A stretch of 64,000 nucleotides of DNA. It comes from Schlesneria sp. GTDB taxonomy: Bacteria > Planctomycetota > Planctomycetia > Planctomycetales > Planctomycetaceae. The notes below the pieces were generated by a model that had not been told where the DNA came from, did not search any database, and worked only from the letters and a program-made list of their open reading frames with translations. The DNA is taken from NCBI GenBank assembly GCA_028291515.1, contig JAQGHU010000033.1, positions 62,001 to 126,000 of the forward strand. The letters are read 5' to 3'. The position numbers were made by a program, and so were the translations under genes. Positions 9,629 through 22,887 of this stretch are shown here, in pieces; the stretch's first letter is position 1; the number at the start of each line of letters is the position of its first letter.

Positions 9629-9946
9629 TTACAGCCGATCCCAGAAGCTGTCGACGACGGGGGCTCGGCGTGGCGTCGGGTCCGTTCTCGAATGTGAGTC
9701 ATTCTTGGAATGCGCTTCATTCACGACGATCTGCCGTCCGGCAAGGCTGGCACCGTTCAGTCGTGTGATCGCCTCATCGGCGTCGTCTAACCGGGCCATC
9801 GCAACGAAGGCGAACCCGCGTGGCTTGCCCGTTTGCGGGTCTGTCACGAGCTTCACCGAGGAGACTCGTCCATAGTGTTCAAACGTCGAGCGGAGTTCGC
9901 CCTCCGAAGTGGTGTAAGCGAGATTGCCTACAAAAATCTGTGTCAT
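9629..9946 (-). CDS. Small RRM-type RNA-binding protein
   Basis: 105 residues with one RNA-recognition motif: RNP2 'IFVGNLAY' at residues 4-11 and RNP1 'RGFAFVAM' near residue 44, followed by a short Ser/Arg/Asp-rich tail. This is the layout of the cyanobacterial/planctomycete RbpA-type glycine-rich RRM proteins, several of which respond to cold; cold response here is inferred. A clear AAGGAAG ribosome site precedes the ATG. The upstream 670 bases without a gene could hold a long regulated leader. Confidence 0.92.
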   Translation of the reverse strand: MTQIFVGNLAYTTSEGELRSTFEHYGRVSSVKLVTDPQTGKPRGFAFVAMARLDDADEAITRLNGASLAGRQIVVNEAHSKNDSHSRTDPTPRRAPVVDSFWDRL

Positions 9947-10620
9947 TTCGAACTTCCTTTTTGAAGTGATTCGCTGGGTCGGCTCGCAGCAGACAAGCGG
10001 CGAGTACAGCGGATTGAGCCGGTCTATTTATTTCTGGAGACCGGCGTTGTGATTTATTCAATACTCTGTCGACACGGGGTATACCGCTCGACGGCATCTG
10101 GCTAACACGAGCGAAAAGCGATCGCGCTAAATTCTCTGGAAGACCAAGGTGGTCTGTTTCCGCACCGGTGAGGCGAGGAATTCGATGAGCAGCGTGAGTC
10201 TCTCAGGCTGGCGGAACGCCGAAGAGAAACGCTTACACCGGAATGTGCTGCTGAGTTACCAGCAACCAACCGTTTGCCTTGGATTCGCAGCCTGACAGGT
10301 TGCATTCAAGCAACTGATGTACCGATGGACATCATCAGGGGAGGGCGGCCCGCAGGATTGTCACCCTGCCGACGGAACAACCCTTGGCTAAGATTCTGCC
10401 TTGTCTGACCGGTAAATCAAATACTCGCGAGGTGAAGAGTCGAACAGGTCAAATTGACGCTGCCTTAACCTCGAGAAAAGATGTTTCTCGGAAAATCTCG
10501 AAGATCGTTCCGTTACGAACGCACTGAGAATATTCGGTACAAAGCACCGTTGATCGTGACACCCATCCGACAAATGCTAGCGATCTTGGAGTTGTCGGAT
10601 AGGCCTGAAGTCGGGATTCC
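9947..10620. other. Gene-poor stretch upstream of the RRM gene
   Basis: About 670 bases with only short, unconvincing open frames. It probably includes the promoter and leader of the RRM gene. A tRNA-Asp-like anticodon hairpin near 10338-10375 was considered and rejected. No other structure was recognised. Confidence 0.5.
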
Positions 10621-10794
10621 CTAGGAATTCGGGGAACTCGCTGGCTCCGGTGGCTCGATGTAGGCGACATCAGACGGCCGGGGAGATAGTTCCCCAGTCC
10701 CTTTTTGCTCGCGTTTTTTTTGTTTGTCTTGAGCTCGTTGTTGTTTGTCTTGTTCGCGTTGACGTTTAGCGTAGGTGTTTCGGTTTTTAGCGAT
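10621..10794 (-). CDS. 57-aa Lys/Gln/Arg-rich protein, apparent AUC start
   Basis: An open frame of 58 codons including a TAG stop. Translation begins (M)AKNRNTYAKRQREQ, continues as a charged helix, and ends in an acidic/proline-rich tail SPRPSDVAYIEPPEP. The N-terminus resembles small 'MAKNRNTFAKRQRE' proteins remembered from planctomycetes and other bacteria. No ATG, GTG or TTG exists in frame. The codon before GCT-AAA-AAC is ATC, placed exactly 7 bases after a good AAAGGA ribosome site (10802-10807), and an in-frame TAG lies a few codons further upstream. Either AUC is the initiator or an ATG has mutated or been misread. The highly basic N-half suggests nucleic-acid or ribosome contact, which is only a guess. 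Confidence 0.7.
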   Translation of the reverse strand: MAKNRNTYAKRQREQDKQQRAQDKQKKREQKGTGELSPRPSDVAYIEPPEPASSPNS

Positions 10795-11000
10795 GTGGTA
10801 TTCCTTTAGGAAAGGGGGCGGTCTCTAGTTGGGGTAGAAGCCTAGCACACTTTGCTTTCGAAATTCATCGAAAAGAAAAGATGCTCCAATTTTGAATCAA
10901 GTATTCTGAATCGACTGTTTGCAGGAATCCTGCGACAACCAACTCAAATCAGCGATGAATCACTACCTCTTCGGCAGCAACTGACTTCCCGGTGAGGAAA

Positions 11001-11327
11001 TCAGTGCTTCTGTCGACGCTCGATAAAGCGTTCGAGTGTTCCGCGGCGACTTTCATCCAGGCTGAAGGTCACAAAGTGTACGCAGCCATCTTCAGCTACG
11101 GAGAAATCAACTTCGATTCCATTTTTCTCGGCACCGTCCCAGCTTCGTTTTCCGGATCGACCGGCTTTCCAGTAAGCAGGTTTTCGCAGATCGATGAGTG
11201 GTACTGTGGTGCCAGATTGGACATGGATTTCTTCAATCTTCACAGTCGTCTCGAACTTCTCGTCCATGAACATCTGCTTGCGTAGAGCGACGCAATATTC
11301 ACCCCAGTTACGATCACTCACTGCCAT
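11001..11327 (-). CDS. Hypothetical protein, 108 aa
   Basis: Not recognised. The translation MAVSDRNWGEYCVALRKQ... has balanced composition and predicted alternation of strands and helices, unlike the overlapping frames on the other strand (10992-11285 and 11194-11559). A GGGTGA sequence lies about 4 bases before the ATG. No signal peptide or membrane helix. Neighbours do not suggest a role. Confidence 0.55.
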   Translation of the reverse strand: MAVSDRNWGEYCVALRKQMFMDEKFETTVKIEEIHVQSGTTVPLIDLRKPAYWKAGRSGKRSWDGAEKNGIEVDFSVAEDGCVHFVTFSLDESRRGTLERFIERRQKH

Positions 11328-11726
11328 GGCGTCACCCTTCGTCGAACCAAATTTCCGTCATGAACTCGATGTACGAGTCCATCGTGATGCAGTGTATCGT
11401 AGGGGTTTTTGCCCAATGTTGCGCTATCGAAATTTGGAAATCAGAGGTTTTCTCCATCTCGCTTCGGTCGGTGATGTGGTTGTAATCGTCGTAACTTCAG
11501 CAGAGCATTCAGCAGAACGTGTCGTTGAGTCCGCGTGTCGAAAAGCGATTTATTTCTGACTGTCGGCATCGTTTCGCTTTGATCTGAATCCATATCAAGC
11601 TGTGTGGCGATTCCTTTGCTTTCAAGGCAAGGAGATCGAGTCTGCGTCGAGGCATAGGATTTGCCTCGTCTATGGCAGTTGCTTCCACCGGTTATCTCAT
11701 GTGACCACGGCTGAAAATATCGACTT
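11328..11726. other. Intergenic region between divergent genes
   Basis: About 400 bases separating a leftward hypothetical gene from the rightward DUF2252 gene; it must hold both promoters. No convincing small gene, repeat or terminator was seen. Confidence 0.5.
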
Positions 11727-13136
11727 ATGAATGATTATCCCGTTCAGTACCCAGCGAACGACTATTTTGGTCGCGAAGCGCGATTCGAACATGGTAAATC
11801 GCTGCGCAAGGACTGTACGCGGTCGTCTCATGCGGAAGTGGTGCTGGGGCAGGGACCACGCGATCCCGTCGCGTTGATTGAAGTCTCCAATGGGGATCGT
11901 GTCGAGCATCTGTTGCCGGTCAGGTTCGGTCGGATGTCAGAGTCGTCCTTCGCGTTTTTTCGCGGGACGGCAAACTTGCAGGCTCATGATCTGAAAGGAA
12001 CCCCGTCGTCCGGCATCGTGGTGCAGTGCTGTGGCGATTGCCATTTGATGAACTTTGGCGGCTTTGCCACACCCGAACGACGGCAGGTCTTCGATATCAA
12101 CGACTTCGATGAGACTTTTCCAGCTCCATTTGAATGGGATCTGAAACGGCTGGCCGTCAGCTTCGCCCTCGCTGCCACATGGCTGGAGTTTGAACCGGCA
12201 GATTGTGTCGCCGCTGCGGCAGCGGTCATCGCGGCCTATCGCGAGCACATCAACGTATATGCCAACATGGGTGCCTTGGATGTCTGGTACACGCAAATCA
12301 CTGCCGAAGCGTTACTGGAGCAATTCGAGAAGGATGATGAGTTTCATAAGCGGTTGACGAAAGCGATGGAAAAGGCCGCGCTCAACACATCGGAGCGAGT
12401 CTTCAATAAGTTGACCACGGAAGACGATGGGCGCTTCCGGATTGTTGACCAACCGCCACTGTTGTTTCATGTCCATAGCGCGGAAGTGGATCTCCAAAGT
12501 GAATTGGAACCTTTCTTCAAGGCCTATCGTGAAACTTTGACCGCCGACCGCCAGACATTGTACGACCGCTTCCGGTTAACGGACTTTGCTCATAAGGTGG
12601 TTGGTGTCGGTTCGGTGGGAACACGCTGCTACATCGCGTTGTTCATGGCCGACAATGACGATCCGCTGTTTCTGCAAATCAAGCAGGCTCGGGCGTCGGT
12701 CCTGGAAGGATTAGCGGGGCCGCCACGCTGGGCTAGCAATGGCGAGCGAGTGATTGCGGGACAACGGCTGCTGCAGTCGGCCAGCGATATCTTTCTGGGA
12801 TGGTCGCTCGATGCACATGGGCGAGATTTCTACGTTCGTCAGTTGCGAGATATGAAGTTCTCGCCCGACCTGACCGGTTTCACTCCCAAGTTGCTGGGCT
12901 ATTACGCGAACATGTGCGGTCAGGTTCTGGCACGATCTCACTCCAAAGCCGGCGAAGCTCCAACGATCGCCGGGTATCTGGGAGCAGGCCCGGGTTTTGA
13001 TGAAGCGATCGCGCAGTATGCCATCAGTTACGCCGACCAGGTAGAGCAAGACTTCGCCGCGTTCCAGTCCGCCATCCGTCTCGGTCGGTTGCCGATCGAC
13101 AGCATGCCCGCAGCGATCGAACAAGCGATCATCTGA
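11727..13136 (+). CDS. DUF2252 family protein
   Basis: 469 residues matching the layout of DUF2252 proteins, a kinase-like fold family of unknown function: 'MSESSFAFFRGTANLQAHDL' near residue 70, 'CCGDCHLMNFGGFATPERR' near 105, and 'FDINDFDETFPAPFEWDLKR' near 125, where the HxxN and DxD-like residues resemble aminoglycoside-phosphotransferase catalytic loops. Later, 'VVGVGSVGTRCYIALF' and 'QASDIFLGW'-like segments also fit. No signal peptide, so cytoplasmic. Single-gene transcription is likely. The family assignment is strong; the substrate is unknown. Confidence 0.9.
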   Translation: MNDYPVQYPANDYFGREARFEHGKSLRKDCTRSSHAEVVLGQGPRDPVALIEVSNGDRVEHLLPVRFGRMSESSFAFFRGTANLQAHDLKGTPSSGIVVQCCGDCHLMNFGGFATPERRQVFDINDFDETFPAPFEWDLKRLAVSFALAATWLEFEPADCVAAAAAVIAAYREHINVYANMGALDVWYTQITAEALLEQFEKDDEFHKRLTKAMEKAALNTSERVFNKLTTEDDGRFRIVDQPPLLFHVHSAEVDLQSELEPFFKAYRETLTADRQTLYDRFRLTDFAHKVVGVGSVGTRCYIALFMADNDDPLFLQIKQARASVLEGLAGPPRWASNGERVIAGQRLLQSASDIFLGWSLDAHGRDFYVRQLRDMKFSPDLTGFTPKLLGYYANMCGQVLARSHSKAGEAPTIAGYLGAGPGFDEAIAQYAISYADQVEQDFAAFQSAIRLGRLPIDSMPAAIEQAII

Positions 13137-13443
13137 GTCGTCAGTGTTGCATCGGCTGAGATATTCACCTTCGGACCGCCGAATTCGGCGCTTCGGAAAG
13201 ACACAATGAGTCTTTCGAAGTGTTTCCTTTGATTTCCCCCGCTTCGTCCCCCCGGCCGCTTCTCAGCCAGTCCATCAATAAGCGTGGATTCGAACGGCTT
13301 GGTTTTGCAGTTTCCGCTTGACCATGTGCATTTTTCATATCGGGTTGTTGACTTTTTGCCAGTTCGGTTAGTACGATCCCACATCGATTTTTGCGATACT
13401 GTGCTAGACACTCTATCTCCCAAACAGATACCTCCGAATTCAA
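13137..13443. other. Upstream region of the LysR-type regulator
   Basis: About 300 bases without a credible gene; the leftward frames here have no ribosome site or protein character. It presumably contains the promoter of the LysR gene, but no clear -35/-10 pair could be fixed. Confidence 0.45.
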
Positions 13444-14412
13444 ATGAACCTTCGCGATCTCGAGCTTTTCTGCGAAATCGCCAGCTTGGGGAGCTTCTCC
13501 AAAGCGGCGAAGGCTAATGGCATGTCTCAGCCTGCGGCCAGCGAAATCGTGAAAGCTCTGGAAGAGCAGCTCGGTTGCGAACTACTCAATCGCGCCGTTC
13601 GTCCACTGGAATTAACTCCTGAAGGGAAAATATATTACGACGGATGTCGTGAGTTGCTGGATGATTATCGGCGACTGGAAGATCGGATTCTGCAGCGTCG
13701 CGACAAGGTCGTCGGGCCAGTTCGAGTCGCATCGATTTACTCCGTTGGTTTGCTGCAAATGGATTGCTACGTTAAGGAGTTCGAGCGACTTTACCCGGAC
13801 GCTGCCTTAGATTTGCAGTACCTGCATCCAGAAGAAGTTCTGGCTCGGGTGGCCAATGAAGAAGTCGATCTCGGATTGATGTCCTTCGCGCCCCGTCGGC
13901 CGGATTTGATTTGTGAAACTTGGCAAGACCAGCCGATTGTCGTTGTCGTCTCTCCGCAGCACCGACTGGCCAGCCGGAAGTCACTGCATGTCGGGGAGTT
14001 GGATGGCGAATCGCTGGTTGGATTCACCTCAGAACTGCGCATGCGGCAAGAAATTGATCGGTGGCTGAAGCAGGCGAAGGTGTCAGTCAATATCGTGCAT
14101 GCGTTCGACAACATCGAAAATATTAAGCGAGCTGTCGAAGTGGGGTCAGGGATTGGATTGCTGCCGATCGCCACGGTCCGCCGCGAATTGGAAATTGGGG
14201 CGCTGGTGGCCCTCGAACTAGAAGATGTCGCTTGGTTTCGTCGACTCGACATTGTCTACAAGAGAACGAAGCCATTCACGACGGCGATCAGCCGATTGCT
14301 AGAGCTTCTACATCAAGATCCGGAGACGTTCTCCCGACCCGGCGATGCGCACGATGCTGCCGGTGCAATCACAGCCACGGATGCCGCCTCTGTCCCTTCC
14401 GTGACCAAATGA
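13444..14412 (+). CDS. LysR-family transcriptional regulator, likely of glutamate synthase
   Basis: 322 residues. The N-terminal winged helix-turn-helix is typical (LRDLELFCEIASLGSFSKAA, then SQPAASEIVKALEEQLG, then LLNRAVRPLELTPEG), followed by a linker helix and a periplasmic-binding-protein-like effector domain (about 90-295, with 'GLMSFAPRRPDL' and 'AVEVGSGIGLLPIATVRRE'). The Ala/Thr-rich tail after residue 300 is probably disordered. It lies directly upstream of gltB on the same strand with about 190 bases between, so control of gltBD, as by GltC in Bacillus, is a reasonable inference. The effector is unknown. No intact LysR-type operator could be assigned with confidence. Confidence 0.9.
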   Translation: MNLRDLELFCEIASLGSFSKAAKANGMSQPAASEIVKALEEQLGCELLNRAVRPLELTPEGKIYYDGCRELLDDYRRLEDRILQRRDKVVGPVRVASIYSVGLLQMDCYVKEFERLYPDAALDLQYLHPEEVLARVANEEVDLGLMSFAPRRPDLICETWQDQPIVVVVSPQHRLASRKSLHVGELDGESLVGFTSELRMRQEIDRWLKQAKVSVNIVHAFDNIENIKRAVEVGSGIGLLPIATVRRELEIGALVALELEDVAWFRRLDIVYKRTKPFTTAISRLLELLHQDPETFSRPGDAHDAAGAITATDAASVPSVTK

Positions 14413-14600
14413 GAACGAGCCCCCACAAATCTGCCGAGTCCTCCAAACGACTCGAAATTGCCTGACGAATGCGACAATCGGCGCTCTCGGCCCGAACGTC
14501 AACCTGGCGAACCCTGTCCCTGGGTTCGCGATCCCGAATCAGATGCCCGTTGAAGATCACTTGCGCGGGAAACGCGCCGCAGCACAAAGAGATGACTGAT

Positions 14601-19175
<4,575 letters not shown>

Positions 19176-19195
19176 CACCGATTTGATTCGTTCGT

Positions 19196-19213
19196 ATTCG
19201 TGTTGATTCGTGG
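19196..19213. repeat. Short dispersed-repeat copy between gltB and gltD
   Basis: The sequence ATTCGTGTTGATTCGTGG closely resembles the core of the 31-bp inverted repeat at 7034-7163 (ATCCGTGTTCAATCCGTGG). It appears here as a single arm, in the gltB-gltD spacer. Probably a member of the same dispersed family; no hairpin is formed. Confidence 0.5.
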
Positions 19214-19242
19214 TCAAACATTTCATCTGAGTTTGAAGAGTA

Positions 19243-20709
19243 ATGGGCAAGCCAACTGGATTTAAAGAGTTTCTGCGTCAGGTTCCGAATGACCGGGATG
19301 CCAAGTTGCGCATCTTGGACTGGAACGAGTTTCATGATCATATGTCCGATGGCGAACTGAAGACTCAGGGCGCTCGGTGCATGGATTGTGGAGTGCCGTT
19401 CTGTCACACCGGTTCGCTGATGGCGGGGATGGCTGCGGGATGTCCCGTCAACAACTTGATTCCCGAGTGGAACGATTTGGTCTATCGCGGCAACTGGCGC
19501 GAAGCCCTTGATCGTCTGCATAAGACGAACAACTTCCCCGAGTTCACCGGGCGAGTTTGTCCTGCGCCGTGCGAAGGATCGTGCGTGCTGGGGATTACGA
19601 ATCCGCCCGTCACGATCAAGAACATCGAATGTTCGATCATCGATCACGGCTTCAAGAAGGGATGGGTCCAGCCCAATCCTCCAGTGAAGCGCACGGGCAA
19701 ACGAGTGGCCGTTGTCGGCAGCGGCCCGGCTGGCTTGGCAGCCGCGGCGCAACTGAACAGCGTTGGTCATGACGTCACCGTGTTCGAACGAGCCGATCGG
19801 GTTGGCGGATTGCTGATGTACGGCATCCCCAACATGAAGCTCGAAAAGCACATCGTGCAGCGTCGAGTCGACCTGCTTGCCGCCGAAGGGGTGCAGTTCC
19901 GAACGAACACGGAAATCGGTCGCGATATCAGTTCAATGGATCTGCGCGAGCAGTTCGATGCGATCGTGCTGGCCACTGGTGCGACCAAGCCTCGCGATCT
20001 GCCGATTCCCGGTCGGCAATTCAAGGGAGTCCATATGGCGATGGAGTTCCTGCATGCGAACACCAAGAGCCTGCTCGATTCTCAGTTGTCCGACAACAAG
20101 TACATCAACGCCAAGGACAAGCATGTGGTGGTCATTGGCGGCGGTGATACCGGCAACGACTGCATCGGGACCTCGATGCGTCACGGATGTAAGAGCCTGG
20201 TGAATCTGGAAATCGTTCCGCAACCGCCGGACGAACGCGCAGGCAATAATCCCTGGCCTCAATGGCCGCGAATCTTCCGTGTCGACTACGGTCACGCCGA
20301 AGTCGAAGCGGTGTTCGGTGAAGATCCTCGCTTGTTCAGCACGACGACTGTCGAATTCCTGGGCAACGATAAGGGCGAATTGCGAGCACTGAAGATCGCC
20401 AAGGCCGAACCTGCTCCGCCGTTCAAGGTGATTCCCGGAACCGAAAAAGAGATCCCTGCCGATCTCGTCTTCCTGGCACTCGGCTTCCTGGGCCCTGAAT
20501 CGCCAGTCGCCGACCAGTTGGGTGTGAAGCTTGATCCGCGAACCAACTACGAAGCCGTTCACGGCCAATACAACACCAATGTCCCCGGTGTGTTCGCAGC
20601 AGGCGATTGTCGTCGTGGGCAAAGCCTAATCGTCTGGGCGATTAACGAAGGTCGCGGTGCCGCTCGTGAATGCGATCGGTACTTGATGGGCAAGACCGAC
20701 TTGGCATAA
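19243..20709 (+). CDS. gltD: Glutamate synthase small subunit
   Basis: 488 residues, normal length. It oxidises NAD(P)H and passes electrons through FAD and 4Fe-4S clusters to GltB. Cluster cysteines are visible at 46, 49, 54 and 67 (CMDCGVPFC ... GCPVN) and at 106, 110 and 114 (CPAPCEGSC). The FAD-binding motif is [14 protein letters not shown] and the NADPH-binding motif [14 protein letters not shown] second FAD motif, [14 protein letters not shown], lies near the C-terminus. It sits 67 bases after gltB on the same strand, so co-transcription is likely. Confidence 0.97.
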   Translation: MGKPTGFKEFLRQVPNDRDAKLRILDWNEFHDHMSDGELKTQGARCMDCGVPFCHTGSLMAGMAAGCPVNNLIPEWNDLVYRGNWREALDRLHKTNNFPEFTGRVCPAPCEGSCVLGITNPPVTIKNIECSIIDHGFKKGWVQPNPPVKRTGKRVAVVGSGPAGLAAAAQLNSVGHDVTVFERADRVGGLLMYGIPNMKLEKHIVQRRVDLLAAEGVQFRTNTEIGRDISSMDLREQFDAIVLATGATKPRDLPIPGRQFKGVHMAMEFLHANTKSLLDSQLSDNKYINAKDKHVVVIGGGDTGNDCIGTSMRHGCKSLVNLEIVPQPPDERAGNNPWPQWPRIFRVDYGHAEVEAVFGEDPRLFSTTTVEFLGNDKGELRALKIAKAEPAPPFKVIPGTEKEIPADLVFLALGFLGPESPVADQLGVKLDPRTNYEAVHGQYNTNVPGVFAAGDCRRGQSLIVWAINEGRGAARECDRYLMGKTDLA

Positions 20710-20794
20710 TGCGCGGCAGTTGATTTCAGCATCGGCTAAGGGTGGGGACTTCATCGTCAACGGTGGAGTCCGACGAGATCGAGAGTTCATCAAC

Positions 20795-21262
20795 ATGAGA
20801 ATTGCGCTCGGCTGTGATCACGGCGGGTTTCCACTCAAGCAACGGATCTTGGCTGTGATTCAGGCGGCTGGTCACGAAGTCGTTGATTGCGGCACCGATT
20901 CCAATTGCGCTGTCGATTACCCCGACTACGCGGTGAAGGTCGGGCAGGTAATTCTCGATAAAAAAGCGGAACGTGGAGTCCTGCTCTGCGGAAGCGGTGT
21001 GGGGATCAGCGTTGCCGCGAATAAGATTCCCGGCATTCGAGCCGGTATCTGTCACGACACCTATTCGGCTCATCAAGGAGTCGAACACGACGACATGAAC
21101 GTCCTGTGCCTGGGGGCACGGATCGTCGGTGAAGAACTCGCCGTGGAACTCGTGCAGGCGTTCGTGAAAGCACAGTTCACGAATGAAGAGCGACATGTGC
21201 GACGCCTGGGCAAAGTGTTGCAGATTGAACGCGACGCCTTGGACGGCAAGTTCTCGCAGTGA
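20795..21262 (+). CDS. rpiB: Ribose-5-phosphate isomerase B
   Basis: 155 residues, the usual length. It interconverts ribose 5-phosphate and ribulose 5-phosphate in the non-oxidative pentose phosphate pathway. The start MRIALGCDHGGFPLK is the conserved RpiB/LacAB N-terminus; the frame is open back to 20720 but that extension is not family-like. The catalytic Cys65 lies in LLCGSGVGIS, and His98 in the E-H-D-D segment matches the ring-opening histidine. It follows gltD by 85 bases and ends just before a strong stem-loop (21264-21355). Confidence 0.95.
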   Translation: MRIALGCDHGGFPLKQRILAVIQAAGHEVVDCGTDSNCAVDYPDYAVKVGQVILDKKAERGVLLCGSGVGISVAANKIPGIRAGICHDTYSAHQGVEHDDMNVLCLGARIVGEELAVELVQAFVKAQFTNEERHVRRLGKVLQIERDALDGKFSQ

Positions 21263-21263
21263 G

Positions 21264-21355
21264 TCGTAGGTTATGTTTCAGCATAACTCTTCTCGAGAGG
21301 ACTGTTGCAAGTCTGAGCTGTCGCCTGAAAAGTTATGCTGAAGCATGACCTACGA
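21264..21355 (+). terminator. Long 25-bp stem-loop after rpiB (repeat-like)
   Basis: Arms 21264-21288 and 21331-21355 match in 23 of 25 positions. Both mismatches become G-U pairs in RNA made from the + strand, so the rightward transcript can pair over all 25 positions, whereas the leftward transcript would have two A-C mismatches. Each arm is itself nearly palindromic (GTTATG-TTTCAG-CATAAC). The position, one base after the rpiB stop and before a convergent gene, suits transcript end protection or termination, but there is no U-run. Confidence 0.65.
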
Positions 21356-21374
21356 GGTGACACACTCAGCAAAG

Positions 21375-22694
21375 CTACTGGCCGATTCGGTACAGATGAG
21401 TGTTCGTGCGGAGAAGCAGCGAATTCTCGAAGACCGCGGGTGAGGCCATGTGCTGGCCGTCGAGTTTGTTGCTCGCCAATTCTTCGTATTTCTTGCCTGG
21501 TTGTATGACGGTCGTTTCACCTTCTCGATTGCTAAAGTAGATCCGACCCTCTGAAGCCAGCGGGGACGCGGAATAATTGCCTCCGAGTCGCTTGGTCCAG
21601 ACGGTTGCTCCCTTTGCTGCGTTGGCACAGGTTGCCACGCCTTGGTCCGTGATAAAGTAGATCTCTTCACCGACCACGATGGGGGAAGGCATCGTCGGGA
21701 CAGACTTGGGAATCTTCCATGCGACGTGACTGCTGGTGACATCCCCCTCGCCATCCATGCGAATTCCAATCAGTTGTGGCTGCATGAAGCCGGTACAGAC
21801 GCAAACGAGGTCATTGGCGATGACGGGTCGCGGCACATTCGAAAAGCCGTCGCCATAACGCACCCGCCAGATCTCGCGTCCGTCAACAGGATCATAGGCA
21901 ACAACCCATTGCGCACCGGGAATGATGACTTGGTTCTTGCCTGCAACTTCGACGAGCAATGGAGTGCAATAGGATTTGTGGAAGTCTCCGTTCTGGCCCG
22001 ACATCTTCGGGCGGTTCGTTTTCCAGACGAGTTCGCCAGTCTGCTTATTTAAGGCGGCAACGTACTGCACATCGGTTCCGTCGCAAGGGCAGATGACCAG
22101 ATCGCCAAAGATGACAGGCGAACTCCCTGCGCCGACCGCGTGTGACGATGGCAGGACTTTCGTCCACTTCACTTTGCCCGAATATGTGTCCAAGCAAGCG
22201 GTGCCAAGCTCACCGAAATGGCACAGCAGCAGATTGCCATCCAGAACAGGCGTCGGTGAGGCGTAGCTGTTGAGGGTGTGTATCACCGGAGGAGTTGCCA
22301 CGTTGAGCAGCTCTATGTCCGACAGCAAATTGCCCGTTTTCACGTCGACGCTGATGGCTCTCAAAGAAACTGAGCTTAGCAGGCTCACCTCTTTCGAAGC
22401 AGGGTCATCGCCTTGTTTATTCTTCTGCACCTTTTCTAACGCTTCTCCGGTCAGCGGATCTTCGACGGCTGTCGTCATCCAAACCACATCGCCATCGAAA
22501 ACAGGAGACGACCAACCCCGACCAGGGATCGGTGTCTTCCAATGGACGTTCTCCGTCTCACTCCATTTCAACGGTAGTTCTTTGGAGTTGGTGTGACCCT
22601 GTCCGTCTGGTCCACGAAACTGCTTCCATTCAGCAGCCGTAGACACTGATGCCAAGGCAGAGCAAACGTACAGAAAATAAAGAGAGCTTCTCAT
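21375..22694 (-). CDS. Secreted PQQ-like beta-propeller protein (BamB-like fold)
   Basis: 439 residues from ATG 22694, which gives the clean signal peptide MRSSLYFLYVCSALASVSTAA before EWKQFRGPDGQG; the frame is open to 22748 but the extra 18 residues would bury the signal. The body has PQQ-type blades typical of planctomycete 'outer membrane protein assembly factor BamB' homologues: WSETENVHWKTPIPGRG, SGKVKWTKVL, TGELVWKTNR, DGREIWRVRYGDG, AAKGATVWTKRLGG. Real BamB function is not implied; no other BAM gene is nearby. No PQQ-dependent dehydrogenase active-site residues were recognised. Confidence 0.88.
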   Translation of the reverse strand: MRSSLYFLYVCSALASVSTAAEWKQFRGPDGQGHTNSKELPLKWSETENVHWKTPIPGRGWSSPVFDGDVVWMTTAVEDPLTGEALEKVQKNKQGDDPASKEVSLLSSVSLRAISVDVKTGNLLSDIELLNVATPPVIHTLNSYASPTPVLDGNLLLCHFGELGTACLDTYSGKVKWTKVLPSSHAVGAGSSPVIFGDLVICPCDGTDVQYVAALNKQTGELVWKTNRPKMSGQNGDFHKSYCTPLLVEVAGKNQVIIPGAQWVVAYDPVDGREIWRVRYGDGFSNVPRPVIANDLVCVCTGFMQPQLIGIRMDGEGDVTSSHVAWKIPKSVPTMPSPIVVGEEIYFITDQGVATCANAAKGATVWTKRLGGNYSASPLASEGRIYFSNREGETTVIQPGKKYEELASNKLDGQHMASPAVFENSLLLRTNTHLYRIGQ

Positions 22695-22887
22695 CGATTG
22701 AATTTGCCCAAGAACACTACGATCAAATGCGCCGACACTAGGACTCAACTCAGCATATCCGAAACTCTGGCGTTAATCCTCGGGAAGGCGATGTGCTCAC
22801 GCGACCGTGGTTGGCACGGTGGCAATTCCAGATCGATCGTGATCTGATAAATTACTTACCATTTGATCCGCCAGCAGGAATCGTCCC

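Noticed and set aside
10338-10375. tRNA-Asp-like anticodon arm (GCAGG ... TTGTCAC ... CCTGC)
   Set aside because: The loop would be 8 bases, and no D-arm, T-arm or acceptor stem can be formed around it.
13028-13443. Leftward frames of 92-131 aa upstream of the LysR gene
   Set aside because: No ribosome site or recognisable protein pattern, and partly antisense to the DUF2252 gene.
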